Positions 56,509 through 64,000 of a DNA stretch of 64,000 nt are shown in pieces. The stretch lies in the NCBI RefSeq assembly GCF_013450295.1, contig NZ_SKBR01000001.1, positions 62,001 through 126,000 on the forward strand, read 5' to 3'. The notes under the pieces were generated by a model. The model did no database searches and had not been told where the DNA came from. It worked only from the letters and a program-made list of their open reading frames with translations. This stretch comes from Streptomyces sp. AJS327. GTDB lineage: Bacteria; Actinomycetota; Actinomycetes; Streptomycetales; Streptomycetaceae. Made by a program: the position numbers and the translations under genes. Positions within the stretch are counted from its first letter, which is position 1; each line of letters starts with the position of its first letter.

Positions 56509-56904
56509 GGACGTACTCCCGGGTTCGGTCTTGTTCCCCCTGAATTCCTCCAGCGGCTTTCATATGCGAAAGCTTTTCGACCGTAGTGCAAAACGCCTGG
56601 AATGGGACAGTGGTGGGCGGTCGAGATTTCGTGAACACCGCTATGACCTGCGGAGATGTTGAACCCCTTGGGGATATGTCACATCGGGCCGCCGCCCGAC
56701 GGCCCGATCTGGCCGTCGGGGATCACCGGTCCGGTGCCGAATCCGGGACGGGGCGATCGTTTCCTGTCATCCCGGTTTCGGCTGGTTGCCGGGCGAACCC
56801 GGAGACGTACGGGAGTGATCGTTCCCGACCACGCGGCCGGGACCCGGCCCCGGGACCCGGCCCCGGGACCCGGAACCAGCACCCGGGGGCCGGTGACCCG
56901 GAGG
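56509..56904. other. 396-bp gap with a 13-bp tandem repeat
   Basis: GGGACCCGGCCCC repeats 2.7 times at 56839-56873, near the 3' side of the thiolase gene. 56525-56650 is less GC-rich and includes TTGCAC and CATATG words on the minus strand, likely the promoter of the membrane-anchored protein gene. No gene is seen. Confidence 0.45.
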
Positions 56905-58125
56905 TCAGCTCAGCCGCTCCAGCACCATCGCCATGCCCTGGCCACCACCCACGCACATGGTCTCCAGGCCGAACTGCTTGTCGTGCCACTGGAGGGAGTT
57001 GAGCAGCGTGGTGGTGATGCGCGCGCCCGTCATGCCGAAGGGGTGGCCGACGGCGATCGCGCCGCCGTTGACGTTCAGCCGGTCCAGCTCGATGCCGAGG
57101 TCCTGGTACGAGGGGATCACCTGGGCGGCGAACGCCTCGTTGATCTCCACCAGGTCGATGTCGCCGATGGCCATCCCGGCCCGTGCGAGCGCCTGCTTGC
57201 TGGCCTCCACGGGTCCGTAGCCCATGATCTCCGGGGAGAGCCCGGAGACACCGGTGGAGACCACCCGGGCCAGCGGGGTCAGGCCCAGCTCCCGCGCCCT
57301 GGTGTCGGACATGATCACGAGTGCTGCGGCACCGTCGTTCAGCGGGCAGCAGTTGCCCGCCGTGATCCGGCCGTCCGGGCGGAAGACCGGCTTCAGCCCC
57401 TCGACGCCCTCCAGGGTGACACCCGCGCGCGGGCCGTCGTCCGTCGCCACCACGGTGCCGTCCGGCGTGGTGACCGGGGTGATCTCGCGCTCCCAGAAGC
57501 CGTCCGCGAGGGCCTTCTCCGCGAGGTTCTGCGAGCGGACCCCGAACTCGTCCATCTCCCGCCGGGTGACGCCCTTGTGCCGGGCCAGGTTCTCCGCCGT
57601 CTGCCCCATGGCCATGTAGACGTCCGGGACCGCGCCCTCCTCGCGCGGGTCGGTCCACTCCTCGCCGCCCCGCTCCGCGCGCGCCGCCGTACGGGCCTCC
57701 GCGTCGGCGAACAGCGGGTTGTGGGTTCCCGGCATCCCGTCCGAGGAGCCGTTCACGGAGCGCGAGACGGTCTCCACCCCGGCCGATACGAAGACGTCGC
57801 CCTCGCCCGCCTTGATGGCGTGCAGCGCCATCCGCGTGGTCTGGAGAGAGGAGGAGCAGTAGCGGGTGACGGTGCAGCCGGGGAGCCGGTCCATGCCCAG
57901 CTGTACGGCGACCACGCGGCCGAGGTTGTGGCCCTGCTCGCCGCCGGGCAGACCGCAGCCCAGCATCAGGTCGTCGATCTCCGCGGGGTCCAGCTCGGGC
58001 ACCTTGTCGAGCGCGGCCCGCACGATCTCGGCGGTCAGGTCGTCCGGGCGGACGTCCTTGAGTGACCCCTTGAAGGCACGGCCGATCGGTGAACGGGCGG
58101 CAGAGACGATCACTGCTTCGGGCAT
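56905..58125 (-). CDS. Acetyl-CoA acetyltransferase (thiolase)
   Basis: This 406-aa thiolase has the acyl-accepting Cys90 in T-R-Y-C-S-S-S-L-Q, the His of V-G-H-P-F-G-M-T-G-A, and the second Cys in E-T-M-C-V-G-G-G-Q-G near residue 387. It starts P-E-A-V-I-V-S-A-A-R-S-P-I-G. It either joins two acetyl-CoA units or shortens 3-ketoacyl-CoA; the residues allow both, and no neighbouring beta-oxidation gene decides it. GGGAG precedes the ATG at 58125. It is monocistronic here. Confidence 0.93.
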   Translation of the reverse strand: MPEAVIVSAARSPIGRAFKGSLKDVRPDDLTAEIVRAALDKVPELDPAEIDDLMLGCGLPGGEQGHNLGRVVAVQLGMDRLPGCTVTRYCSSSLQTTRMALHAIKAGEGDVFVSAGVETVSRSVNGSSDGMPGTHNPLFADAEARTAARAERGGEEWTDPREEGAVPDVYMAMGQTAENLARHKGVTRREMDEFGVRSQNLAEKALADGFWEREITPVTTPDGTVVATDDGPRAGVTLEGVEGLKPVFRPDGRITAGNCCPLNDGAAALVIMSDTRARELGLTPLARVVSTGVSGLSPEIMGYGPVEASKQALARAGMAIGDIDLVEINEAFAAQVIPSYQDLGIELDRLNVNGGAIAVGHPFGMTGARITTTLLNSLQWHDKQFGLETMCVGGGQGMAMVLERLS

Positions 58126-58359
58126 CACGGCTCCCGGGAGGTGCGACGGGGAAGGGCAGGGCTACGTGGGAAGTTACCCGTACGTAGAAGCTCGGTCACG
58201 GCTCGTGCGGTGTGATGCGGAACTCTTTTCTAAGCGCGCGCTTTCCCGTATCGGGTCCCGCGTCACGCGGATCGTGCTCCGGAGGCAGGCTCCCGGCGGT
58301 GCTCGGCAACCGGTGCTCGGCAACCGGTGCTCGGCGTGCGGAGGGCCGGGGGGCGGGAC

Positions 58360-59355
58360 TCACTCCAGGAAGAGTCCCCGCTCGGTGGCGCGGGTGTCGA
58401 AGTCCTCCAGCCGGGCCTGCGCCTCCGGCAGGTTGTCGCACATCGACTCCAGCAGCGCCCGCCCCAGCAGCATCGGCGCGCAGGCGGTGTCGAAGGCCAG
58501 TCCCGTGCCCACCGCCGCCGGGAGCAGCAGGTCGTCCGGGTGCGCCACCGGCGCGAAGGCGCTGTCCGCGACCGTCACCACGGCCAGTCCCGCCGTCCGC
58601 GCCAGCCGCAGGGCCTCCACCGTCTCCCGGGGGTGCCGGGGCAGCGCGAAGCACAGCAGCGTACGGGCGCCCGCGCGGACCGCCCCGTCGATCCGGTCGC
58701 CCAGCATCGAACCGCCCTCGTCCAGCAGCCGCACCTCCGGGTGCACCTTGGCCGCGAAGTAGGCGAACCCCCGGGCCTGCGGGGAGGCCGCGCGCAGCCC
58801 CAGCACCAGCAGCGGACGCGAGGTCGCCAGCATCCGCCCGGCCCGCTCCACCGGCGCCGGGTCGGACAGCAGCGAGGAGAGGTGCCGCAGGTTGTCGATC
58901 TCCGCCGCGATGGCCTGCTGGTAGGCGTTGACGGCGCCGCCCGTGGCGTGGCCCTCCGCCGCGATCCCGTCCACGCCTCCCGTCGAACCCCTCGGGCCCC
59001 CCGGGCGCGCCGGACCAGTGCCCCCGCCGCCCTCCCCGGTGCCGTCCCGGGGGTCCGCGCCGCGTCCGGCGCCGCCGGTCCGCGAAGGCCGCCCCGCGTC
59101 CGGCGGCGCCTCGGCTCCGGGGGCGGCCGCGCGCAACTCGCGGCGCAGCGCCGGGTATCCGTCGAACCCGAGCGCCACCGCGAAGCGGGTCACCGAGGGC
59201 TGGCTGACGCCGGCCAGCTCGGCCAGTTCCACGCTGGACAGGAACGCCGCCTCGTGCGCGTGCCGGACCAGGCAGTGCGCGATCCGGCGCTGCGCCGGGG
59301 TCAGCCGGTGCCCCTCGCAGAGCCTGAGCAACCGTGTACTGGGGCTGCCGCCCAT
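58360..59355 (-). CDS. MurR/RpiR family transcription regulator (HTH + SIS)
   Basis: This 331-aa regulator has an N-terminal RpiR helix-turn-helix (about 1-80: L-T-P-A-Q-R-R-I-A-H-C-L, S-S-V-E-L-A-E-L-A-G-V-S-Q-P-S-V-T-R-F-A-V-A-L-G-F), a Gly/Pro/Arg-rich linker of about 60 residues, and a SIS sugar-phosphate-binding domain (about 155-310). RpiR regulators usually respond to phosphosugars. The linker is longer than usual. GGAGGACAGC precedes the ATG. It diverges from the small membrane protein gene at 59595, and no sugar gene is adjacent. Confidence 0.88.
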   Translation of the reverse strand: MGGSPSTRLLRLCEGHRLTPAQRRIAHCLVRHAHEAAFLSSVELAELAGVSQPSVTRFAVALGFDGYPALRRELRAAAPGAEAPPDAGRPSRTGGAGRGADPRDGTGEGGGGTGPARPGGPRGSTGGVDGIAAEGHATGGAVNAYQQAIAAEIDNLRHLSSLLSDPAPVERAGRMLATSRPLLVLGLRAASPQARGFAYFAAKVHPEVRLLDEGGSMLGDRIDGAVRAGARTLLCFALPRHPRETVEALRLARTAGLAVVTVADSAFAPVAHPDDLLLPAAVGTGLAFDTACAPMLLGRALLESMCDNLPEAQARLEDFDTRATERGLFLE

Positions 59356-59582
59356 GCTGTCCTCCCGCGTCCGCAGCCGCCTGTGGGGCCCCGCACCCCG
59401 TCCCCCGCGCTCATTCCACCACGTCGGGTGGGGGCGGTACGGAGGGCGGAGTCGGCCAGCGGCGGGGAACCGGCGGCGGGGCGGGCGGCGAGGGCGGCGA
59501 AGGGGTCACCGTGCGGGGACGGGGGGACGGTGGGAGGGCGAGGACGGGGGCTATCCCCCGTGTGCGAGAGGGGAGCCGACCG

Positions 59583-59588
59583 TACTGT
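59583..59588 (+). promoter_or_regulatory. Candidate leaderless -10 box (TACTGT)
   Basis: TACTGT stands 6 nt before the ATG at 59595, and no ribosome site is present. Confidence 0.5.
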
Positions 59589-59594
59589 TGGCCC

Positions 59595-60029
59595 ATGAAC
59601 GACCACGACCCCGAGCTGGGAAAGCAGCTCCACGCGACGCTCCAGACGCGCAAGGAGCTCGGGCCCGAGTACGAGGCCGAACTCGTCCAGTCCTTCCTGG
59701 AGCAGGTGGAGCTGCACGTCGACGGCGTGGTCGAGAAGCGGGTGCGGCGTCAGCTGGCGGAGCAGCAGATGATCGTGGCGCGCGGCTCCTCCCGGCCCCC
59801 GCAGACCCCGTCCAGCGGTATCCCGGTGGGGCTCGGCGCGCGGCTGGGGCTGGCCGTGGCCTCCATCGTCCTCGCCATCCCGCTCTCCGCCATCGCGGCG
59901 GCGTACGGGGGCGTCACCGGGCTGATCGTCTGCTGGACCGGGATCGTCGCCGTCAACGCCGTGCAGGCCAGCCGCAGTTGGTTCCCCGGCCGGGGGCACG
60001 GACGCGCCGGGGACCCCGACGACGAGTAG
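59595..60029 (+). CDS. Small integral membrane protein, 144 aa
   Basis: The first 70 residues are a charged helical cytoplasmic region (Y-E-A-E-L-V-Q-S-F-L-E-Q-V-E-L-H); two membrane helices follow (about 80-102 and 107-125: L-G-L-A-V-A-S-I-V-L-A-I-P, then L-I-V-C-W-T-G-I-V-A-V-N-A). I do not recognise a named family, though this pattern is common in Streptomyces. The start is leaderless-like. Confidence 0.7.
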   Translation: MNDHDPELGKQLHATLQTRKELGPEYEAELVQSFLEQVELHVDGVVEKRVRRQLAEQQMIVARGSSRPPQTPSSGIPVGLGARLGLAVASIVLAIPLSAIAAAYGGVTGLIVCWTGIVAVNAVQASRSWFPGRGHGRAGDPDDE

Positions 60030-60042
60030 GCCCGGGACGGAA

Positions 60043-60068
60043 GCGCCGCCCCGCGAGCGCGGCGGCGC
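60043..60068 (+). terminator. Hairpin after the small membrane protein gene
   Basis: An 8-bp perfect stem GCGCCGCC / GGCGGCGC with a 10-nt loop. The rest of the 338-bp gap to the cbs gene has no gene and no other notable structure. Confidence 0.5.
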
Positions 60069-60367
60069 CGTGCCGGGGGCGGGATGAGATGGCGGGGGCC
60101 GCCTCGGCCTGGGCACGACACCGTGTGGCACCAGGGCGGGACGACGGCGGTCCCCGCCGGACGCGCGCCCGGCCTCGGGGCAGGGGCGCGTGTCCTGGGC
60201 GTTCCGAGACCCGGGAGCCGCACCAGGGGGCCTCGGACGCCGACGTGTTCCACCCTGCGGGACCGGGGTGAACCCCGCGTTTCGGTGCCGTGACAACTCC
60301 GCGCGAGCCCCCGCCCCGTCCCCTCGGGACCGGCCGGAGCCGGGGTGGGGGCGGGGCGGGGGAGCGG

Positions 60368-61756
60368 TCAGCTGGCCTCGGAGGCGAGGTAGGCGAGGAG
60401 GTCCTGGCGGCTGACCACGCCGACCGGCTTGCCCTCGTCGAGCACCACGGCCGCGTCGGCGCCCTGGAGCACCGCCATCAGCTCGGGCACCGACTCACCG
60501 GAGCCGACGTGCGGCAGCGGGGCGGACATGTGCTTCTCCAGCGGGTCGCCGAGCGAGGCCCGCTGGGCGAACAGCGCGTCCAGCAGCTCCCGTTCGACCA
60601 CCGAGCCGACGACCTCGGCGGCCATCACGTCCGGGTGCCCGGCGCCGGGCTTGACCACCGGCATCTGCGAGACGCCGTACTCGCGCAGCACGTCGATGGC
60701 CTCGCCGACGGTCTCCTCGGGGTGCATGTGGACGAGGGTGGGGATAGGGCCCTCCTTGCGGCGGAGCACCTCACCGACCCGGACGTCGCTCTCGCCGCCC
60801 TCCTCCAGGAAGCCGTAGTCGTTCATCCAGTCGTCGTTGAAGATCTTGCTGAGGTAGCCCCGGCCGCTGTCCGGCAGCAGCACGACCACCACGTCGTCGG
60901 GGCCGAGGTCCTTGGCCGCCTCCAGCGCGCCCACGACCGCCATCCCGCAGGAACCGCCGACCAGCAGGCCCTCCTCGCGGGCGAGGCGCCGGGTCATCTG
61001 GAAGGAGTCCTTGTCCGAGACGCCGATGATCCGGTCGGTGACCTCGCGGTCGTACGCGTCCGGCCAGAAGTCCTCACCGACGCCCTCGACGAGGTAGGGG
61101 CGCCCGGAGCCGCCCGAGTAGACCGAGCCCTCCGGGTCGGCGCCGATGATCTCGACCCGGCCCTCGCTGATCTCCTTGAGGTAGCGGCCGGTTCCGGAGA
61201 TGGTGCCGCCGGTGCCGACGCCCGCGACGAAGTGCGTGATGCGGCCCTCGGTCTGCTTCCACAGCTCCGGCCCGGTCGTCTCGTAGTGCGAGCGCGGGTT
61301 GTTCGGGTTGCTGTACTGGTCCGGCTTCCAGGCGCCCGGCGTCTCACGGACCAGCCGGTCGGAGACGTTGTAGTACGAGTCGGGGTGCTCGGGGGCGACG
61401 GCGGTGGGGCAGACGACGACCTCGGCGCCGTACGCCCGCAGCACGTTGATCTTGTCGGTCGAGACCTTGTCCGGGCAGACGAAGACGCAGCGGTAGCCCT
61501 TCCGCTGGGCCACGATGGCGAGCCCCACGCCGGTGTTGCCGGAGGTGGGCTCCACGATCACACCGCCCGGCCGGAGTTCGCCCGACTCCTCGGCGGCCTC
61601 GATCATCCGCACGGCGATCCGGTCCTTCACGGAGCCGCCCGGATTGAAATATTCGATCTTCGCGAGGACGGTCGCCTCGATACCCTGCGTGACACTGTTG
61701 AGCTTCAGCAGCGGGGTGTTGCCCACCAGCTCGATCATCGACTCGTGATACTGCAC
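60368..61756 (-). CDS. cbs: Cystathionine beta-synthase
   Basis: This 462-aa PLP enzyme joins serine and homocysteine. The PLP Lys is Lys44 in P-G-G-S-V-K-D-R, the substrate loop is T-S-G-N-T-G (71-76), and the phosphate-binding loop is G-T-G-G-T-I-S-G-T-G near 183. Two CBS domains follow (about 335-395 and 405-460: M-S-A-P-L-P-H-V, V-S-R-Q-D-L-L-A-Y-L), which distinguishes it from plain cysteine synthases. GTG at 61756 is assigned although the ribosome site is weak; a candidate -10 on this strand lies near 61846-61851 (CAATAT). It belongs to reverse transsulfuration. Confidence 0.93.
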   Translation of the reverse strand: MQYHESMIELVGNTPLLKLNSVTQGIEATVLAKIEYFNPGGSVKDRIAVRMIEAAEESGELRPGGVIVEPTSGNTGVGLAIVAQRKGYRCVFVCPDKVSTDKINVLRAYGAEVVVCPTAVAPEHPDSYYNVSDRLVRETPGAWKPDQYSNPNNPRSHYETTGPELWKQTEGRITHFVAGVGTGGTISGTGRYLKEISEGRVEIIGADPEGSVYSGGSGRPYLVEGVGEDFWPDAYDREVTDRIIGVSDKDSFQMTRRLAREEGLLVGGSCGMAVVGALEAAKDLGPDDVVVVLLPDSGRGYLSKIFNDDWMNDYGFLEEGGESDVRVGEVLRRKEGPIPTLVHMHPEETVGEAIDVLREYGVSQMPVVKPGAGHPDVMAAEVVGSVVERELLDALFAQRASLGDPLEKHMSAPLPHVGSGESVPELMAVLQGADAAVVLDEGKPVGVVSRQDLLAYLASEAS

Positions 61757-62080
61757 CGTGGTCAGCGCCTTTCAGGTTCGCGGTAGGGATCGCCTCACCG
61801 AGGCTTGCGGCCGGTACGGCGCGGTCGCGCCGCCGTGCCGACACCATATTGCGCAACACGCGCACACCGGGGGTGCGTTGCGGGCTGGGCTGGGCGGGGC
61901 ACCACAGTCTTGAGGGGGTTTGCCCCCCTCCGGCCGTCCGCATCGATTCTCCGCCACGGCGAGGCATCCATTCCCGCCGCGGGGGTCCACGGTGCCCGGC
62001 GGTCCCCAGCCAGCAACCAGTCAGCACCAGTTATTTCCTGTCATGTCTCAGCATCTCCAGTCGGGAGGCGGACCAGCACG
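61757..62080. other. Divergent intergenic region between cbs and the SGNH gene
   Basis: About 320 bp with a TTGCGCAA palindrome (61849-61856) and a nearby GTGCGTTGCG word that may bind a regulator. No gene is seen. Confidence 0.4.
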
Positions 62081-63403
62081 ATGCCGATGTCCAGGGCGGC
62101 AAGCGCGAGAGTGGCGCGGCGGATCGCGACGGCGGCCGCGTACGGGGGCGGAGGGATCGGCCTGCTCGGGGGAGCGGTGGTCGGTCTGCTCTTCACCGAG
62201 ATCCAGATGGCCAAACGAAGGGTGGGAAGGGCCGGTTCGGGTCTTCCGCCCACCGCCGACGGGCACTATGGCACCGCCTTCACCGGCCTCCACCCCGGCC
62301 GTCCGCTCCGGCTGGCCTTCCTCGGCGACTCGACGGCGGCCGGTCAGGGGGTGACCCTGGCCCGGCAGACCCCGGCCGGGCTGCTGGCCTCCGCGCTCTC
62401 CGCGGTGGCGGAACGCCCCGTCGAGCTGCGCAACGTCGCGCGGTCCGGTGCCCAGTCGGAGGATCTGGAGCGGCAGGTCTCGGAGGTGCTGGGGTACGGG
62501 CCGGCCCACACTCCGGACATCTGCGTGATCATGGTCGGCGCCAACGACGTCACGCACCGGACCTCGCCCGCGAGGTCGGTACGGCACCTCTCGGAGGCCG
62601 TGGCGCGGCTGCGCACCGCGGGCGGTGCCGTCGTCGTCGGGACCTGCCCCGACCTGGGGACGATCGAGCCGGTGGCGCAGCCGCTGCGCTGGATCGCGCG
62701 GCGGCTCAGCCGCCAGCTCGCGGCGGCGCAGACCATCGCGGTGGTCGAGGAGGGCGGGCGTACGGTCTCGCTCGGTGACCTGCTGGGCCCGGAGTTCGCC
62801 GCCAACCCGCGCGAGCTGTTCGGCCCGGACCGCTACCATCCCTCGGCCGAGGGCTACGCGACGGCGGCGATGGCCGTACTGCCCACCGTCTGCGCGGCGT
62901 TGGGGCTGTGGCCCAGCGAGGACGAGCGGCCGGACGCCGCGCGGCGGGAGGGTGTGCTGCCGGTGGCCCGCGCGGCCGTCGAGGCGGTCTCCGAGGGCGG
63001 CACCGAGGTGGCCGCGATGCGCGGACCGTGGGCGCTACTCAAACGGCGCCGCCGCCGCACCCTGCCCCCGGCCGAGGATCCCGGGGGCGCGGACCCCGGG
63101 CCCCCGGACACCCCGATGACGCGGAACGCGGCCGGGACGGGGGACGGGCTGGGAGCCCCGGACGCGGCGGGTACGGGGGACGGGCCGGACGCCCCCGTTC
63201 CGCCCGCCACCCCGGGGACCGCCGATACCGCCGCCGCCACCGCCGCCACCGACGGTGACGGTGACGGGGACGGCGGTGATGGCGGTGACGGCGGCGGTGA
63301 CCGGACCCCGGACGAGGGCTCCGACGATCTGGGGAACACCCGGCGGGAGGGCGCGGACGTTCCCCGTGGACCGGACGAGCCCGCCGACTCCCGCCTCCGC
63401 TGA
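62081..63403 (+). CDS. SGNH/GDSL-family hydrolase, membrane-anchored
   Basis: This 440-aa protein has an N-terminal hydrophobic anchor (about 20-40) and a SGNH hydrolase domain (about 75-275): F-L-G-D-S84-T-A-A-G-Q-G with the nucleophile Ser, G-A-N155-D with the oxyanion Asn, and D250-R-Y-H253-P with the catalytic pair. The C-terminal 130 residues are a low-complexity Gly/Asp/Ala/Pro tail. It likely cleaves an ester outside or at the membrane; the substrate is unknown. GGGAGG lies 12 nt before the first ATG; a second ATG at 62087 is also possible. Confidence 0.87.
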   Translation: MPMSRAASARVARRIATAAAYGGGGIGLLGGAVVGLLFTEIQMAKRRVGRAGSGLPPTADGHYGTAFTGLHPGRPLRLAFLGDSTAAGQGVTLARQTPAGLLASALSAVAERPVELRNVARSGAQSEDLERQVSEVLGYGPAHTPDICVIMVGANDVTHRTSPARSVRHLSEAVARLRTAGGAVVVGTCPDLGTIEPVAQPLRWIARRLSRQLAAAQTIAVVEEGGRTVSLGDLLGPEFAANPRELFGPDRYHPSAEGYATAAMAVLPTVCAALGLWPSEDERPDAARREGVLPVARAAVEAVSEGGTEVAAMRGPWALLKRRRRRTLPPAEDPGGADPGPPDTPMTRNAAGTGDGLGAPDAAGTGDGPDAPVPPATPGTADTAAATAATDGDGDGDGGDGGDGGGDRTPDEGSDDLGNTRREGADVPRGPDEPADSRLR

Positions 63404-63579
63404 GCCGGAACCGGCCGCCCCCGCTTCGGCGGGCGGAGGCGGATGGAGGTGGGCGGAGTCCGGTGGGCCGGGCGGCGGCCGGGCGGCGGGAAGTGCCCGT
63501 CCGCCTGGCAGCCAGCCCGCCTGAGCTCCCGGCCGCCCGGCCGCCCCTCACGCTCCCCACGGCCGCTTCGGGGGTGCGG

Positions 63580-63954
63580 TCAGCCGGGCTCGTTGATCTG
63601 GAGGAACTGGAGGTAGTTGCCGTCCGGGTCCTCCACCGTCGCGATCTTCCCCGCGTCGAAGTCCTCGACCGGGCGGATCCACCGGACGTTCATGGCGTTC
63701 AGCTGACGCTCGGCCTCCGCCATGTCCGAGACGGTGACGTTGAACAGGTACCGGCCGGGCTCGGCGGGGCGCTCGGCGACGTCGTCCCGCTGGTCGAAGC
63801 CGAGGTAGATGTTGCCCCCGAGGGCGAGCATGTGCTCCTCCCAGACGGCGCCGAGCGGCTCCAGCAGCTCCCGGTACCAGGTGGAGAGCTTCTCCGGCTT
63901 GCTGCTGGCCAGGATCAGGCCGGCGCCGGTCACGTTCGGCGGGTTCGCGGTCAT
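63580..63954 (-). CDS. VOC (glyoxalase/dioxygenase-fold) family protein
   Basis: This 124-aa protein has the two beta-alpha-beta-beta-beta modules of the VOC superfamily: A-G-L-I-L-A-S-S-K-P-E-K-L-S-T-W-Y-R-E-L-L at the start and V-E-D-P-D-G-N-Y-L-Q-F-L near the end with a metal-binding Glu. The His and Glu ligands of true glyoxalases are only partly kept, so the reaction is unknown. AAGGAG precedes the ATG at 63954. Confidence 0.85.
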   Translation of the reverse strand: MTANPPNVTGAGLILASSKPEKLSTWYRELLEPLGAVWEEHMLALGGNIYLGFDQRDDVAERPAEPGRYLFNVTVSDMAEAERQLNAMNVRWIRPVEDFDAGKIATVEDPDGNYLQFLQINEPG

Positions 63955-64000
63955 CTCTGGGCTCCTTGCTGTCAGGGGTGAGTTGTCGCCGGTAGGGACC

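Overview
The window is a 64-kb piece of a Streptomyces-type actinobacterial chromosome. The evidence is very high GC with strong third-position GC, many GTG/TTG starts, leaderless genes with a TAnnnT box 6-7 nt before the start codon, and marker genes: an AlbC-type cyclodipeptide synthase, a resuscitation-promoting factor, a SigB/F-type sigma factor and a UUA-reading tRNA-Leu of the bldA type. From memory only, the block mfd - surA-like - mazG - P450 - rpf - eno - divIC/ftsB - DUF501 - ppx - ndh - methyltransferase - ABC resembles the conserved Streptomyces core order. No rRNA, CRISPR array, phage or complete insertion sequence was seen.

Layout. 1-9.6 kb: sensor kinase, then three toxin-like/SUKH immunity units (YwqJ-type deaminase + SUKH-3; WHH nuclease fused to SUKH-1; a 862-aa protein with an Imm35/YrhB-like domain, Pro/Gly-rich linker, nucleotide-deaminase-like domain and SUKH-4), a lipoprotein and a coiled-coil protein. 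10.4-23.8 kb: MacB/FtsX-type ABC transporter, mfd, an acyltransferase, small hypotheticals, a SurA_N lipoprotein, MazG and a YhhN protein. 23.9-35.3 kb: P450, Rpf+LysM muralytic enzyme, enolase, FtsB/DivIC, DUF501, Ppx/GppA, a YefM/RelE-type toxin-antitoxin pair, type II NADH dehydrogenase and a cyclopropane-synthase-like methyltransferase. 35.5-39.3 kb: a second, inverted MacB/FtsX-type ABC transporter whose ATPase gene is about 98% identical in DNA to the first over 398 bp.

39.7-49.7 kb is less gene-dense and accessory in character: bldA-type tRNA-Leu(UAA), a membrane protein, a secreted tandem-repeat lectin, an ABM protein, an unknown protein, then an albonoursin-like set (AlbA-like flavin oxidase, overlapping AlbB-like subunit, AlbC-like cyclodipeptide synthase), a Cys-rich four-helix copper protein and a DUF2637 membrane protein. 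50-64 kb is mostly ordinary: SigB/F sigma factor with a collagen-like tail, FUSC protein, Bax-inhibitor-1 protein, DUF4287 protein, thiolase, RpiR regulator, cystathionine beta-synthase, SGNH hydrolase and a VOC protein.

How parts fit together: AlbA/AlbB/AlbC-like proteins would make and oxidise a cyclic dipeptide. The SUKH cluster looks like an intracellular toxin/immunity island. The TA pair sits between the present 3' end of ppx and what looks like a displaced older ppx 3' end. Two Rex-operator-like palindromes precede ndh. I saw no in-frame TTA codon in the genes called here while reading by eye, so bldA dependence of these genes is not evident.
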